Below are positions 8,918 to 19,709 of a stretch of DNA of 64,000 bases, one piece after another. Each line of letters opens with the position of its first letter. Position 1 is the first letter of the stretch. The position numbers and the translations under genes were made by a program. Location: NCBI RefSeq assembly GCF_003122085.1, contig NZ_QEXV01000001.1, positions 496,001 through 560,000 on the forward strand, read 5' to 3'. The notes beneath the pieces were generated by a model. That model had not been told where the DNA came from and ran no database searches. It worked only from the letters and a program-made list of their open reading frames with translations. This DNA is from Marinicauda salina (GTDB taxonomy: Bacteria > Pseudomonadota > Alphaproteobacteria > Caulobacterales > Maricaulaceae).

Positions 8918-10222
8918 TTGAGCGCCGAACGAGACGACATCGCCCATTCCGGCGCCTTCTCCACGCGCCCGGCCCAGTTCGAGACCGAGGAGGCCGAGGC
9001 CGAAGAGTGCCGCGGTCACGCCGAGGCCGGCTTCCGCGAACTCGCCGCCCACGGGCCCGTCACCGGCGAGCGCGTGCTCGCCGCGCTCGAGGCCGCCGGG
9101 CTCGAGCCTGACGACCCCCGGCTCAGCGGCAGCTGGGAAGGCTTCGGCGACCGCGCCGGCGAGGCGCTCGACGAGGACGCCTTCTGCGACATCCTCCCCG
9201 CACACGAGGCGAGCCTGGTGCGCCGGGCGCTCACCGGCCGGCTCGCCAGCGAGGACTTCGGCGCGTTCAGGCGGCGCATCGCCAACCTCTTCTACTACTC
9301 GGCCGAGGAGACGTCGGGCCGCATCGCCGACTATATCCCCGAGCTCGCCAAGGCCGACCCCGAGGCCTATGCGATGGGGGCGTGCACGATCGACGGCCAG
9401 CGCTTCGAGCTCGGCCTGCGCGAGGCCGACGCCGGGCGGGCGTTCTGCGTGCAGTCGGCGATGAAGCCGGTCAATTACGCCGTCGCCCAGGAGCTGCTGG
9501 GCGCGACCATGGTTCACCGCCATGTCGGCCGCGAACCCTCGGGGCAGAGCTTCAACGAGATCACGCTCGACGAGCACCGGCGACCGCACAATCCGATGAT
9601 CAACGCCGGGGCGATCATCACCACCGCCCTGATCAAGCCGGGCGCGAGCGTCGACGCCCGCTTCGACTTCATCCGCCGCGTCTGGCGCTCGGCCTCGGCC
9701 GGCGACGCCTGCGGCTTCGACCAGGCGACCTACGAGAGCGAGCTCGGCCATGCCGATCGAAATTTCGCGCTCGCCTACTTCATGCGCGAGCACGGCTGCT
9801 TCCCCGACGAGGCCGACCTCCACGAGGCGCTCGATCTGTATTTCCGCTGCTGCGCCATCGAGACCGACGTGCGCCGGCTCGCCGCCGTGGCGGCGACCTT
9901 CGCCAATGGCGGGGTCTGCCCGGTCACCGAGCGCCAGGTCTTCCAGCGCGAGACGGTCAAGAACACGCTCTCGCTGATGCTCTCGTGCGGCATGTACGAC
10001 TTCTCCGGCGAGTACGCCTTCACCGTCGGCCTGCCGGCGAAGTCGGGCGTGTCCGGCGCGCTGATGATCGTGGTGCCCGGCGTGGCGGGCTTCGCCCTCT
10101 ACAGCCCGCGCCTCGGTCCGAAGGGCAACCCGCAGCGCGGCGTGGAGTTCTCGCGTCGGCTGGTCGAGGCCTTCCCCTGGCACGTCTACGCCCCGATCGT
10201 CGTCGATCCGGGACTGGGATAG
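8918..10222 (+). CDS. glsA: Glutaminase of the eukaryote-like (GLS) type with N-terminal EF-hand-like domain
   Basis: 434 residues. It hydrolyses glutamine to glutamate and ammonia. The serine beta-lactamase-like core starts near 155; the catalytic S-x-x-K is S180-A-M-K183. Blocks such as H-R-H-V-G-R-E-P-S-G, P-H-N-P-M-I-N-A-G-A-I, S-L-M-L-S-C-G-M-Y-D-F-S-G and G-L-P-A-K-S-G-V-S-G match animal kidney/liver glutaminases more than E. coli YbaS/YneH. Residues 50-140 (A-A-L-E-A-A-G-L-E-P-D-D-P-R-L) match the helical EF-hand-like domain before the catalytic domain of GLS. The C-terminal ankyrin repeats of GLS are absent. TTG at 8918 has a GGGAG site 7-8 bases upstream; the next in-frame ATG would delete the whole N-domain. 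Confidence 0.85.
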   Translation: MSAERDDIAHSGAFSTRPAQFETEEAEAEECRGHAEAGFRELAAHGPVTGERVLAALEAAGLEPDDPRLSGSWEGFGDRAGEALDEDAFCDILPAHEASLVRRALTGRLASEDFGAFRRRIANLFYYSAEETSGRIADYIPELAKADPEAYAMGACTIDGQRFELGLREADAGRAFCVQSAMKPVNYAVAQELLGATMVHRHVGREPSGQSFNEITLDEHRRPHNPMINAGAIITTALIKPGASVDARFDFIRRVWRSASAGDACGFDQATYESELGHADRNFALAYFMREHGCFPDEADLHEALDLYFRCCAIETDVRRLAAVAATFANGGVCPVTERQVFQRETVKNTLSLMLSCGMYDFSGEYAFTVGLPAKSGVSGALMIVVPGVAGFALYSPRLGPKGNPQRGVEFSRRLVEAFPWHVYAPIVVDPGLG

Positions 10223-10290
10223 GCGCGCCCGGCTGGACAAGCTGCGCGGCGGGGCCCAATTTCGCTGCAACCGCGAAGAAGGAGCCCCTC

Positions 10291-11127
<837 letters not shown>

Positions 11128-11131
11128 CCCG

Positions 11132-11818
11132 GTGGCGGATCCCCGACTGATCGCCGCGCTCGACCTGCCCGACGCGTCCGCCGCCCGGCAGATGGTGGAG
11201 ACGCTCGGCGAGGCCTGCGGCTTCTACAAGATCGGCCTGCAGCTGCTGCCCGTCGGCGGGACCGAGCTGGCGCGCGATCTCAAGGCGCGCGGCCTGTCGG
11301 TCTTTCTCGACTACAAGCTCCACGACATCCCCGCCACGGTCGAAAAGGCGACGCGTTCGATCACCACCGCCGGCGCCGACCTGCTCACCGTCCACGCCGA
11401 GCCGCCGGTGATGCGCGCCGCCGTCGAGGGCCGGGCGGGCTCGGACATGAAGATCCTCGGCGTCACCGTTCTGACGGCCTATGACGACGCCATGCTCGCC
11501 GAGATGGGCTATGCGATGGGCGCGCGCGATCTCGTCATGCGCCGCGTCGACCAGGCGATGGCGGCCGGCGTCGATGGCGTCGTCGCCTCGCCGCACGAGG
11601 CCGCCGAGATCCGCGCGCGGGTCGGCGACGACTTCCTCATCGTCACGCCCGGCGTGCGACCGGCCGGCGCCGAGAAGGGCGATCAGAAGCGCGTGGCGAC
11701 GCCCGCCGACGCGCTCGCGGCCGGCGCCAGCCATCTCGTCGTCGGCCGGCCGATCACCGGCGCCGCCGACCCGAAGGCGGCGGCGGAAGCCATCGCCCGG
11801 GAGATGGCGGAGGCCTGA
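11132..11818 (+). CDS. pyrF: Orotidine 5'-phosphate decarboxylase
   Basis: 228 residues, normal for type 1 PyrF. It decarboxylates OMP to UMP, the last step of de novo pyrimidine synthesis. The catalytic D-x-K-x-x-D is visible as D60-Y-K62-L-H-D65; other landmarks are A-A-L-D-L-P at the N-terminus, T-P-G-V-R-P (phosphate loop) and V-V-G-R-P-I-T near the end. GTG at 11132 is the only start that gives the family N-terminus; longer upstream frames run into the SDR gene. A 4-base gap to the SDR stop suggests coupling. Confidence 0.95.
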   Translation: MADPRLIAALDLPDASAARQMVETLGEACGFYKIGLQLLPVGGTELARDLKARGLSVFLDYKLHDIPATVEKATRSITTAGADLLTVHAEPPVMRAAVEGRAGSDMKILGVTVLTAYDDAMLAEMGYAMGARDLVMRRVDQAMAAGVDGVVASPHEAAEIRARVGDDFLIVTPGVRPAGAEKGDQKRVATPADALAAGASHLVVGRPITGAADPKAAAEAIAREMAEA

Positions 11819-11820
11819 AC

Positions 11821-11852
11821 GAAAACGGCGCGCCCCGGGGGACGCGCCGCTT
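11821..11852 (-). terminator. Terminator of the tsaE-to-trxA operon
   Basis: Stem CGGCGCG (11826-11832) with CGCGCCG (11843-11849). Read on the minus strand, the stem is followed by TTTTCG, so it best serves trxA. It also falls just after pyrF on the plus strand, where there is no T-run. Confidence 0.65.
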
Positions 11853-11876
11853 CGAATTCGGATTTCTCAGACAGGA

Positions 11877-12203
11877 TCAGCTGACGAGCGTCTCGTCGAG
11901 CCATTCCTGGATCTTGCCCTTCGACATCGCGCCGACCTTGAACGAGACCGGCTCGCCGCCATTGAACAGCATCAGGGTCGGGATGCCGCGCACGCCGTAC
12001 TTGCCCGGCGTCATCGGGTTCTCGTCGATATTGACCTTGGCGATCGTGAGCGCGCCGTTCTTTTCCGAGGCGATCTCGTCGAGGGCCGGGGCGATCTGCT
12101 TGCAGGGACCGCACCATTCCGCCCAGAAGTCCACGAGGACCGGACCGTCGGCCTTGAGGACGTCGGTCTCGAAGGATTCGTCGGAAACAGCCTTGGTCGC
12201 CAT
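11877..12203 (-). CDS. trxA: Thioredoxin 1
   Basis: 108 residues. Cytoplasmic dithiol/disulfide reductant for ribonucleotide reductase, PAPS reductase and others. The active site W-C31-G-P-C34-K is intact, with D25 in the buried position and the cis-Pro loop G-I-P-T-L-M. The ATG at 12203 is preceded by GGGAGG with ideal spacing. It follows addA after 98 bases, the usual alphaproteobacterial addB-addA-trxA order, and a hairpin terminator lies after it. Confidence 0.96.
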   Translation of the reverse strand: MATKAVSDESFETDVLKADGPVLVDFWAEWCGPCKQIAPALDEIASEKNGALTIAKVNIDENPMTPGKYGVRGIPTLMLFNGGEPVSFKVGAMSKGKIQEWLDETLVS

Positions 12204-12301
12204 GAAAGACCTCCCAGAGTGTGCCCGCGCTCTCGCCGCTCCGGGGCTCCGGGGGCCGGCGCGTTGGATCGGGGCACACCTAGGGAGCGCGCCCGCCCGG
12301 G

Positions 12302-15300
12302 TCAAGCGCGGGCTGCCGCCAGCGCGGCGTCGAGGCGGTCTTCCGGAAGCTCCATCAGCCGCGGCCCGTCGGTCCACAGAAGCGCGCAGCGCACCGGCTT
12401 GTCGGGGTGCAGAACCCGCATCAGCGCGCGGTAGGCGGCCATCTGTCCGAGATAGGCCGGCGCCACGTCCTCGACGCGTTCCGGCGGCGGACGATTGGTC
12501 TTGTAGTCGACGATCAGAACCGCGTGATCGGTCACCACGAGCCGGTCGATCTGGCCGTTGACGGTGACGCCGTCGGGCAGGTCCGGCGCGGCGCCGGCGA
12601 GCGCGACCTCGGCGCGCGAGCCCGGCCCGAAGATCGGCGCGAACTCCGGGTGATCGAGCACGGCGAGCGTCTCGTCGCGGATCTCTTCGCGCTGGGCGTC
12701 GCTGAGCTCCGGCTGGGCGGCGAGATAGCGCGTCGCGGATTCGGCGCGCCGCGCTTCGGGCAGGTCGGGCAGGGTCTGCAAGAGCTTGTGAATGAGCGCG
12801 CCGCGGCGGAAACGCGCCTCGCCGCCCGGCGCCAGCGGGGAGAGCGGCGCCGGCTCGAAACCGCCCTCCTCCTCGGCGATCAGGTGCGACGGGGCGACGG
12901 CGCGCGTCCGGCGGGGCTCCTCCGGCGCGGCGGCTTTCGCCCAGGCGGGCAGCGGCGGAGCGGTTTCGGCGGCGGCTTCGGCCGGCTTCAATGCGGGCGG
13001 ATCCTCGCCGAAGCGCAGCGCCGGCTCGACGTCCCAGGCCTGCGCGTCGGCGACGTCGTGAAGCGCGGTGCGCACCGCGCGCCAGTCCTCGCCGCGCCAG
13101 GCGCGCTGGACGCGGTCGAGCCAGCAGCCGGCGTCGATCTTGCCCTCGCCCCGGCCATGGACGTGGCCGCACACGACCAGCCGGTCGCGCGCCCGCGTCA
13201 GCGCGACATAGAGCAGACGCTGGTACTCGCCGTCCTGGGCGAGCTCCTCGACCTCCTGCAGCGACTTCACCAGCGGCGGCGGGGATTTCGGATCCGGCGT
13301 CCAGACCAGCCCGGCGTCGTCGTGGGCGTAGAGACCGTTCGAACGCCCGTTCGGCGTCTGGGTGGTGTCGGGCAGGAAGACGATCGGCGCCTCGAGGCCC
13401 TTGGCGGCGTGGACCGTCATGACGCGCACCTCGCCGCGGCCGGCCTCCATCTCGCGCTTGATCTGGGCGGCGTCGCCCTCGATCGCGGCGATGAAGCGCG
13501 CCAGCGAGGGCGCGCCGTCACGCTCGTGGGCGAGCGCCCGGGAGAGGAACTCCTCGGCGGGGTCGCGCGCCTCCTCGCCGAGCCGGGCGTAGAGGCGGGC
13601 CAGCCGCGATTCGCCGGTTGCGGACGCCTCCTCGAGAAAGCTCGCGAAGAAGGCGTAGGGCGCATCGGCGTCGACGCGCGCCCGGGCCCGGTCGAGCGCC
13701 TCGCGGGCCTCCGCGAAGCGCGGATCGTCCGTGGCGCGGAGCTTGTCCCACAGCCGCGTCTCGGGGCGGCGCGTCAGATCGAACAGCGCGTCGTCGTCGA
13801 TCGCCGGCTCGGCGCCGGCCGGATGGAAAAAGGGGCTCTTGAGGACTTCGGCGAGCGACAGGTCGTCCTCGGGCAGCAGAGCGAACTTCGCCAGCGAGAC
13901 GAGGTCCTCGACGACGAGCTGGTCGGCGAGCGTCATCCGGTCGGCGCCGGCGACGGGGACGCCCTTCAGCTTCAGTCGACGGATGATCTCCTCGAACAGG
14001 CCGCCGCGCTTGCGCACCAGAACGACGATATCGCCGGGGCGCGCCGCCCGCGCGATCCATTCGGGCTTGGCCTCCTCCCAGACGCGGTCGCCGCGCGCCA
14101 GCAGATCGTGGATCTCCTGGGCGACGGCCTCGGCCAGCCGGTTGCGCGCGGACTCCGGCTGCGGCGCATCGACCGGGGCGAGTTCGAGATCCTCGTCCTC
14201 GACGGCGGCCGGCTTCGGCGTGGCGGGCCAGATCTCGACGCAGCCCGGCGTGTGCTTCCGCGCTGCGCGGTGGCCCTCGTAGCGATGGAAGGCGAGCGGG
14301 TCGCGGGCTTCGGCCGTCTCCGGGTCCGACATCAGGAACTTGGTCTCGAGCGCGCCCGTGACGTCCTTGCGCTCCGGCGCGGCGATCGCATGGCGCTCGG
14401 CGGCGAAGGCGCGATCGACCGCCTCGAGCACCTCGGCGCTGGAGCGAAAGGAGACGTCGAGCGGCGGCCGGCGGAACTCCAGACCCGCCTCGTCGGCGCG
14501 GGCCTCGAGGCGCAGGCGCTCGGCGATGAAGCGGCGCGGGTCGGCGTTCTGGAAGGAGTAGATCGACTGCTTTTCGTCGCCGACGCAGAACACGGTCCTC
14601 AGCACGCCGTCATGAGCGGCGCCTTCGCCGGCGAAGAACTCCTCGGTGATCGCCGCGATCACCGCCCACTGCTCGGGCGCGGTGTCCTGGGCCTCGTCGA
14701 CGAGGACGTGGTCGAGCCCCTGGTCGAGCTTGTAGAGCGCCCAGTCGCGCGCCTCGGAATCGCTGAGCAGGGTTCGGGCGTGCTCGACGAGATCGGCGAA
14801 ATCGAGCGCGCGCCGCGCCGCCAGCCGGGCCTCGTAGGCGTCGAGGAAAGCCGCGGCGAAACGGACCGCCGCGCGCGACATCGTGTTGGCCCGCGCCTGG
14901 CGGACCAGCGGCAGGGCCTCGGCCTGCATGCGGTGGCGCTCGTCGCCCTCGGGACCGAACAGCGTCACCAGGATCGAATAGGTCTTTCCCAGCGTCTGGG
15001 TGTAGATCGACGTCGGCGCCTTCAGCTCTCCCTGCTTCGTCAGCAGGAGTTCGCAATAGGCGTCGAAGGCCGCCACCGGGTCGGTCTCGCCGCAGTCGAG
15101 CGCGGCGCCGAGCCTCAGCGCGCTTTCCTGGTCGCGCTTCGACGTTCCCGAATCGAAGGCGCTCAAGGCGGCTTCCAGATTGCCCTCGCCGGCCTCGGCC
15201 CAGCCGCGGGCCTTGGCCTCCTCCTCGCCCATCTGGGGATCGACGCCGAGCGCGTCGCTCGCGGCGTCCATCAGCGCCTCGACCGAGCCGGCCGCCTCGA

Positions 15301-15937
15301 GCGCGCGCCGGAAGGCGTGGCGCTTGCTCGCGACGAAGCCCGCGAGCGTCTCCGGGGCCGACGGGCCGCCCCCCTCGAGCAGGTCGGCGACGGCGTCGGC
15401 GAGCGGGCCGTCGGGTTCGCCCGCGGCCTGTCCCAGCGTCGCGGAAAGCGCTTCGCTCCGGGCGCGCTGGCTCCCGGGCTCCTCCTGGGTGGCGAAGCCC
15501 GGCGGCACGCCGGCCTCCAGCGGGAAGCGCCTGAGCAGGCTCTCGCAATAGGCGTGCAGCGTCTGGATCTTGAGCCCGCCGGGCGTCTCCAGCGCGCGGG
15601 CGAACAGTCGGCGCGCGGCGCCCAGATCGCCGGGCTCGCCCCCGCTCAGGCGTTCGAGTTCCTCCTTGAGCGCGGCGTCGGGCAGGGTCGACCAGTCGCC
15701 GAGCTTGCGGAAGAGCCGGGTCTGCATCTCGCCGGCGGCGGCCTTGGTGAAGGTCACGCACAGGATGCGGTCGGGCCGGGCGCCCTGCAGCAGCAGGCGG
15801 GCCACCCGGTCGACAAGGACGCGCGTCTTGCCCGAGCCGGCGTTGGCCTCGACGAAGACCGAGTAACGCGGATCGGCGGCCTCGCGCTGGGCGGCGCTCG
15901 CCGCGGCGACGATGTCGGAGTCCAGGCCGGGGGTCAT
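12302..15937 (-). CDS. addA: Helicase-nuclease subunit AddA
   Basis: 1211 residues. AddA is the UvrD-type 3'-5' helicase plus nuclease of the AddAB complex, which resects double-strand breaks and loads RecA after recognising Chi. Walker A is E-A-N-A-G-S-G-K-T (residues 30-38); the Walker B/UvrD box is [10 protein letters not shown]; motif V/VI includes [12 protein letters not shown] and [11 protein letters not shown]. The C-terminal RecB-like nuclease keeps V-D-Y-K-T-N near 1140 and Q-M-A-A-Y. ATG 15937 overlaps the addB stop by 4 bases. Confidence 0.95.
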   Translation of the reverse strand: MTPGLDSDIVAAASAAQREAADPRYSVFVEANAGSGKTRVLVDRVARLLLQGARPDRILCVTFTKAAAGEMQTRLFRKLGDWSTLPDAALKEELERLSGGEPGDLGAARRLFARALETPGGLKIQTLHAYCESLLRRFPLEAGVPPGFATQEEPGSQRARSEALSATLGQAAGEPDGPLADAVADLLEGGGPSAPETLAGFVASKRHAFRRALEAAGSVEALMDAASDALGVDPQMGEEEAKARGWAEAGEGNLEAALSAFDSGTSKRDQESALRLGAALDCGETDPVAAFDAYCELLLTKQGELKAPTSIYTQTLGKTYSILVTLFGPEGDERHRMQAEALPLVRQARANTMSRAAVRFAAAFLDAYEARLAARRALDFADLVEHARTLLSDSEARDWALYKLDQGLDHVLVDEAQDTAPEQWAVIAAITEEFFAGEGAAHDGVLRTVFCVGDEKQSIYSFQNADPRRFIAERLRLEARADEAGLEFRRPPLDVSFRSSAEVLEAVDRAFAAERHAIAAPERKDVTGALETKFLMSDPETAEARDPLAFHRYEGHRAARKHTPGCVEIWPATPKPAAVEDEDLELAPVDAPQPESARNRLAEAVAQEIHDLLARGDRVWEEAKPEWIARAARPGDIVVLVRKRGGLFEEIIRRLKLKGVPVAGADRMTLADQLVVEDLVSLAKFALLPEDDLSLAEVLKSPFFHPAGAEPAIDDDALFDLTRRPETRLWDKLRATDDPRFAEAREALDRARARVDADAPYAFFASFLEEASATGESRLARLYARLGEEARDPAEEFLSRALAHERDGAPSLARFIAAIEGDAAQIKREMEAGRGEVRVMTVHAAKGLEAPIVFLPDTTQTPNGRSNGLYAHDDAGLVWTPDPKSPPPLVKSLQEVEELAQDGEYQRLLYVALTRARDRLVVCGHVHGRGEGKIDAGCWLDRVQRAWRGEDWRAVRTALHDVADAQAWDVEPALRFGEDPPALKPAEAAAETAPPLPAWAKAAAPEEPRRTRAVAPSHLIAEEEGGFEPAPLSPLAPGGEARFRRGALIHKLLQTLPDLPEARRAESATRYLAAQPELSDAQREEIRDETLAVLDHPEFAPIFGPGSRAEVALAGAAPDLPDGVTVNGQIDRLVVTDHAVLIVDYKTNRPPPERVEDVAPAYLGQMAAYRALMRVLHPDKPVRCALLWTDGPRLMELPEDRLDAALAAARA

Positions 15938-18900
15938 GATCCGCCGCCTCCCTCGCCGGTTTCGCCGGGGGCGGAGGCCCACTCCTTGCGCCGGGCGAGA
16001 TGGTCGTAATCGCCCCACGTATTCGTGTACTTGGCGCGCGGCTGGCTGGGATAGCTGCGCGCGGGATCGTCGAATGTCGCGATCCACTCGGCGAGGCGCT
16101 CGAAGGCGGCCTCGGCGCGCGCCATGCCGTCGGCGCCCTTCGAGACGAGCCGCTCGAAGCCCGGCGTCTTGCCGCCGCTGAGCGAGAGATAGATGAGCTC
16201 GGCGGCTTCGTGCGGCGGGCAGTCGGGAAACGCGCCGCGCGCGGCCATCGCCGCTTCCAGCGGCAGCTGCGGGGCGAAGCCGGCGGCGACTTCCTTCACC
16301 GACGGCAGGCCGGTTCCCGTCTTGTAGTCGACGATGTCGAGCGCGCCGTCGGGGCGGATATCGATGCGGTCGGCGCGGGCGCGCAGCGTGAACGCGCCGC
16401 CCGGCGCGTCGAGCGTCAGCTCGCCGGTCGCCTCGATCGCCACGGGCCGCCAGCCCATGCGCCGCCGCGTCGCCTCCCATTCCGCCAGGAAGGCCGCCGC
16501 GCGGGCGAAGCGCGGCAGCTCGATCCCCAGATCGTCCGGGGAGAATCCCGCTTCCAGCAACGCGTCGCGGCCGAGGATCGCCAGGCGCTCGTGGGCGTCC
16601 CGGGGAAGATCGTCCGTATCCGGCAGATCCTTGATCCAGCGCTCGAAGGCGGCGTGATAGGCCTGACCGCGCTCGGCGGGGCCCGGCGGACGATCGAGCG
16701 GGTCGAGGACGTCGAGGCCGAGCACGTAGCGGGCGTAGATCGCGTAGGGATCGCGCACCCAGGTCTCGATGCGCGTCACCGACAGTCGGCGTGGACGCGC
16801 CTCGACGGGCGGACAGGGCTGCGGACCGCGCGTGATCAGGCGGCGGGCCCCGGGGGCGTCGAGCCGGCGCGCCGCGCCGAGATAGTCCGTCGCCGGCGTC
16901 AGCCGGGCCTCGGCGGCGTCCTCGCCGAGTGCGCCGCGCGCCAGCGTCTGCAGCCGCCACAACCAGCGCGAGGCGACGGCCGGCGCGCTGTCCTGCTTGA
17001 CCGAGCGCGACAGGATGACGTCGCCGCCGGCGGCGAGCTGGGCGAAGTCGTGGGCGGCGAGGCCGAAGCGGCGCTCCGGCGCCGACAGCCCGACGGCGGC
17101 GCGCATGCCGCGCGACATGAAGGGATCGATCTTCGCCTTGGCCGGCCACACGCCCTCATTGAGCCCGGCGAGGATCACCCGGTCGGCGCCGACGAGGCGG
17201 GCCTCGAGCGGACCCAGTATCTGCAGGCGGGGATGGCCGCCGTAGCGCGGCCGCACCCTTCGGGCGCGCGCGGTCTCCAGCAGGGCGCGGGCGAAGGCCT
17301 CGCCGGTCATCGGCGGCAGCGCGCCGGCCTCCTCGATGAATTCGCGGACCAGCCCGGCGGCGGCCTCGCCGGCGTCGCCCGCCCACAGGCGCTCCGCGCC
17401 GGACCGCTCGGAGTCGGCGGCCAGCGCCTCGCCGGCCGCGGCCAGCGCGCGCGCCCAATCCTCGGCCGGGTGGGGGCCTTCAAGCGCGAGCAGCGGAGCA
17501 AGCGCGACCTCGACGGCGTCGATCAGACCGCGCCAGCGATCGCGGCGCTTGGGGGAGTTCTGGGTCGCCTCGTCGATGCGCCGCCTGACGGCGTCGTAAT
17601 CGCGTCCCGGCTTGCGCCCGCGCAGGGCGCGGCGCTCGATGGCGCCGAACTCGGCGCGGCGCTTCGCCCGGTCGCCGCCCAGCGCGAACAGCGGCGACGC
17701 GACGAGCGCCGAGAGCGCCAGCGCCGAACCGGCGTCGAGCGCGGCGTCGAGCACGCGGAACAGGAAGACGCCCGCGGCGGTGTCCGACAGCGCCTCGCCG
17801 GCGGAATCGTCGAGCGTGACGCCGAAGCGGCGCATCTCGGTCGCGACGCGGCGGGCGAGCGCACGGTCGGGCGTGACCAGGATCGCCTCGCGATCGGGCG
17901 TCTCCAGCGTCTCGCGCAGCGCCAGCGCGATCGCGCGGCCCTCCTCCTCGGGCGAGCCCGCCTCGATGACCGACAGGCCGTCGAGGGCGGTCTCGAACAC
18001 GTCCGCGCCCCAGGCCTCCTTCAGCGTGCCGACCCGGCCGAGCCAGTCGGACGTGGCTTCGGCGGGCCTCAGCGCCTCGGCGAGCACCAGCCCGCGGGCG
18101 CGCGGCGCGCGGCCCTCCTCGCCGCCGGGCCAGACGCGCACGACCGTTCGGTCGATATCGAGTGATTCGACGAAGGCCTTCATCGAGCGCTGGGGATGGG
18201 TGTCGTCGATCGCCGCCCAGGCGCGTTCGTCCATGTCCGGCTGGAAGCCCGGCAGCACCACCGCGCCCTGGGGCAGGTTCGCCACCACGCGCAGCAGTTC
18301 GGCGGCGGCCGGGATGGAGGCCGTGGAGCCGGCCGCGATCACCGGCCCGTCGGGCGGCTGCTCGCGCCAGCGTTCGGCCAGCGCGCGCAGGAGCAGCGAG
18401 CGGCGGCGCGCGGGATCGACCGCGCCGAGCTCGGCTAGGCGCGCGGGCCAGGCCTCGGTGACGATCTCCAGGAAGATCGCGGCTTCCTGCATGTGGGCGG
18501 GCAGGGCGGCGCGGATCGCCTCGTCGATGGCGGCGAAGTCCTCGACCTCCTCGGTCGCGGCGTCGTCGATCAGCGCGGCCAGCTCGTCGGCGAGCGCCAG
18601 CGCCCCGTCCGGCGCCATGGCGCGCTCGGCGGCGCGCTCCTTCTTGAGGATCAGGCTGGCCAGCTCGAAACGCCGGCGCGCCGCGGAGATCGCCGGCGGC
18701 GCGGCGTCGGCCAGCTCGCCGGGCTCGAAGGGCGGGTCGTCGGCGTCGACATCGCCGATCGGCCGGATCATCGGCAAGAGCGCTGCGCCGGCTCCCCCGT
18801 CGGCCCGCGTGAAGGCTTCCGCCAGCGCCCGGCCGGCGCGCCGCGTCGGGGCGAGGATGGTGACGTCGGCCAGCGCGTCGGGCTCGGGAAAGCGCGCGCG

Positions 18901-18993
18901 CAGCTCGCCCGCCAGCGAATCGAGAAAGCTGACGGAGGCGGGCAGGGTGAAGACCCGCGGGGCGGGCGCGGAGAAGATCGGGTCGGCGCTCAT
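15934..18993 (-). CDS. addB: Double-strand break repair protein AddB, alphaproteobacterial type
   Basis: 1019 residues. Partner of AddA; in B. subtilis AddB scans for Chi and its nuclease cuts the 5' strand. The C-terminal nuclease motif V-D-Y-K-T-G-T-G and Q-L-P-L-E-A are present. Two features of Firmicute AddB are missing: the N-terminal Walker A is replaced by L-A-P-T-R-R-A-G-R-A-L, and the whole protein has only two cysteines, so the four-Cys iron-sulfur staple cannot form. This reduced form appears normal for alphaproteobacteria. It overlaps addA by 4 bases and murU by 4 bases. Confidence 0.92.
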   Translation of the reverse strand: MSADPIFSAPAPRVFTLPASVSFLDSLAGELRARFPEPDALADVTILAPTRRAGRALAEAFTRADGGAGAALLPMIRPIGDVDADDPPFEPGELADAAPPAISAARRRFELASLILKKERAAERAMAPDGALALADELAALIDDAATEEVEDFAAIDEAIRAALPAHMQEAAIFLEIVTEAWPARLAELGAVDPARRRSLLLRALAERWREQPPDGPVIAAGSTASIPAAAELLRVVANLPQGAVVLPGFQPDMDERAWAAIDDTHPQRSMKAFVESLDIDRTVVRVWPGGEEGRAPRARGLVLAEALRPAEATSDWLGRVGTLKEAWGADVFETALDGLSVIEAGSPEEEGRAIALALRETLETPDREAILVTPDRALARRVATEMRRFGVTLDDSAGEALSDTAAGVFLFRVLDAALDAGSALALSALVASPLFALGGDRAKRRAEFGAIERRALRGRKPGRDYDAVRRRIDEATQNSPKRRDRWRGLIDAVEVALAPLLALEGPHPAEDWARALAAAGEALAADSERSGAERLWAGDAGEAAAGLVREFIEEAGALPPMTGEAFARALLETARARRVRPRYGGHPRLQILGPLEARLVGADRVILAGLNEGVWPAKAKIDPFMSRGMRAAVGLSAPERRFGLAAHDFAQLAAGGDVILSRSVKQDSAPAVASRWLWRLQTLARGALGEDAAEARLTPATDYLGAARRLDAPGARRLITRGPQPCPPVEARPRRLSVTRIETWVRDPYAIYARYVLGLDVLDPLDRPPGPAERGQAYHAAFERWIKDLPDTDDLPRDAHERLAILGRDALLEAGFSPDDLGIELPRFARAAAFLAEWEATRRRMGWRPVAIEATGELTLDAPGGAFTLRARADRIDIRPDGALDIVDYKTGTGLPSVKEVAAGFAPQLPLEAAMAARGAFPDCPPHEAAELIYLSLSGGKTPGFERLVSKGADGMARAEAAFERLAEWIATFDDPARSYPSQPRAKYTNTWGDYDHLARRKEWASAPGETGEGGGGS

Positions 18994-19709
18994 TCCGGGT
19001 TCGAGCGTAGTCGATTCTCGGCTTCGCTTCGCGCCTGCGGATCGCCGACATGCATCCAGAAGGCGTTCATGACCAGACCGAAGGCGCGGCCCTCGACGAG
19101 CGCGGCGTCCCAGAGCCGGTTGGTCGAGAACGGCTCCGCGGCGCGCCCGGCCAGCACGCGCGGGTGCATGACCTGCGTGCCGGCGTAGGCGTAGGGCGCG
19201 TTCGCGCGTTCGCCCCGCCGGACGAGGCGGCCGTCCTCGGCGAGGCGGAAATCCCCGGCGCCGCGGTATCCGAGCGTCTGTTCGAGCGGGGCCAGCAGGA
19301 GCAGGAAGTCCATGCGTTCGGCATCGAACGCCGCCGCCAGCCGGTCGAGTTCGGGCGCGCCTTGGTCGATCCACTGGCCGTCGGTGTTCGACACGAAGAC
19401 CGGATCGGCGCCCAGCAGCGGCGCGGCTTTGACCAGCCCGCCGCCGGTGTCCATCAGCTGCGCGCGCTCGTCGGAAATCTTGACGGCCGGCGCGCGCCGA
19501 TCGGCCAGGTGCGCCTCCATCCGGTCGGCGAAGTGGTGGACATTGACCACGGCGGTCTCGACGCCGGCGGCGGCGAAGCGGTCGAGGGTCCAGTCGATCA
19601 GCGGCCGGCCGGCCAGCTCGACCAGCGCCTTGGGCCGATCGTCCGTGAGCGGACGCATCCGCGTGCCGAGCCCGGCCGCCATCGCCATGGCCGTGCGGAT
19701 CGCCGTCAT
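18990..19709 (-). CDS. murU: N-acetylmuramate alpha-1-phosphate uridylyltransferase MurU
   Basis: 239 residues. The nucleotidyltransferase signature M-A-A-G-L-G-T-R-M-R-P-L-T (10-22) with K-A-L-V near 28 and S-N-T-D-G-Q-W near 130 marks a sugar-phosphate nucleotidyltransferase of the MurU size class. MurU converts MurNAc-1-P and UTP to UDP-MurNAc. The amgK-type kinase immediately upstream (4-base overlap) makes MurU more likely than a mannose- or glucose-1-phosphate transferase. Together they form the recycling shortcut that bypasses MurA and lowers fosfomycin sensitivity, as in Pseudomonas putida and Caulobacter. Confidence 0.85.
   Translation of the reverse strand: MTAIRTAMAMAAGLGTRMRPLTDDRPKALVELAGRPLIDWTLDRFAAAGVETAVVNVHHFADRMEAHLADRRAPAVKISDERAQLMDTGGGLVKAAPLLGADPVFVSNTDGQWIDQGAPELDRLAAAFDAERMDFLLLLAPLEQTLGYRGAGDFRLAEDGRLVRRGERANAPYAYAGTQVMHPRVLAGRAAEPFSTNRLWDAALVEGRAFGLVMNAFWMHVGDPQARSEAENRLRSNPE

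Noticed and set aside
12407-16009. 1200-codon open frame on the plus strand
   Set aside because: Antisense to addA, low-complexity Arg/Gly/Leu composition and no family motif; a shadow of high-GC codon bias.
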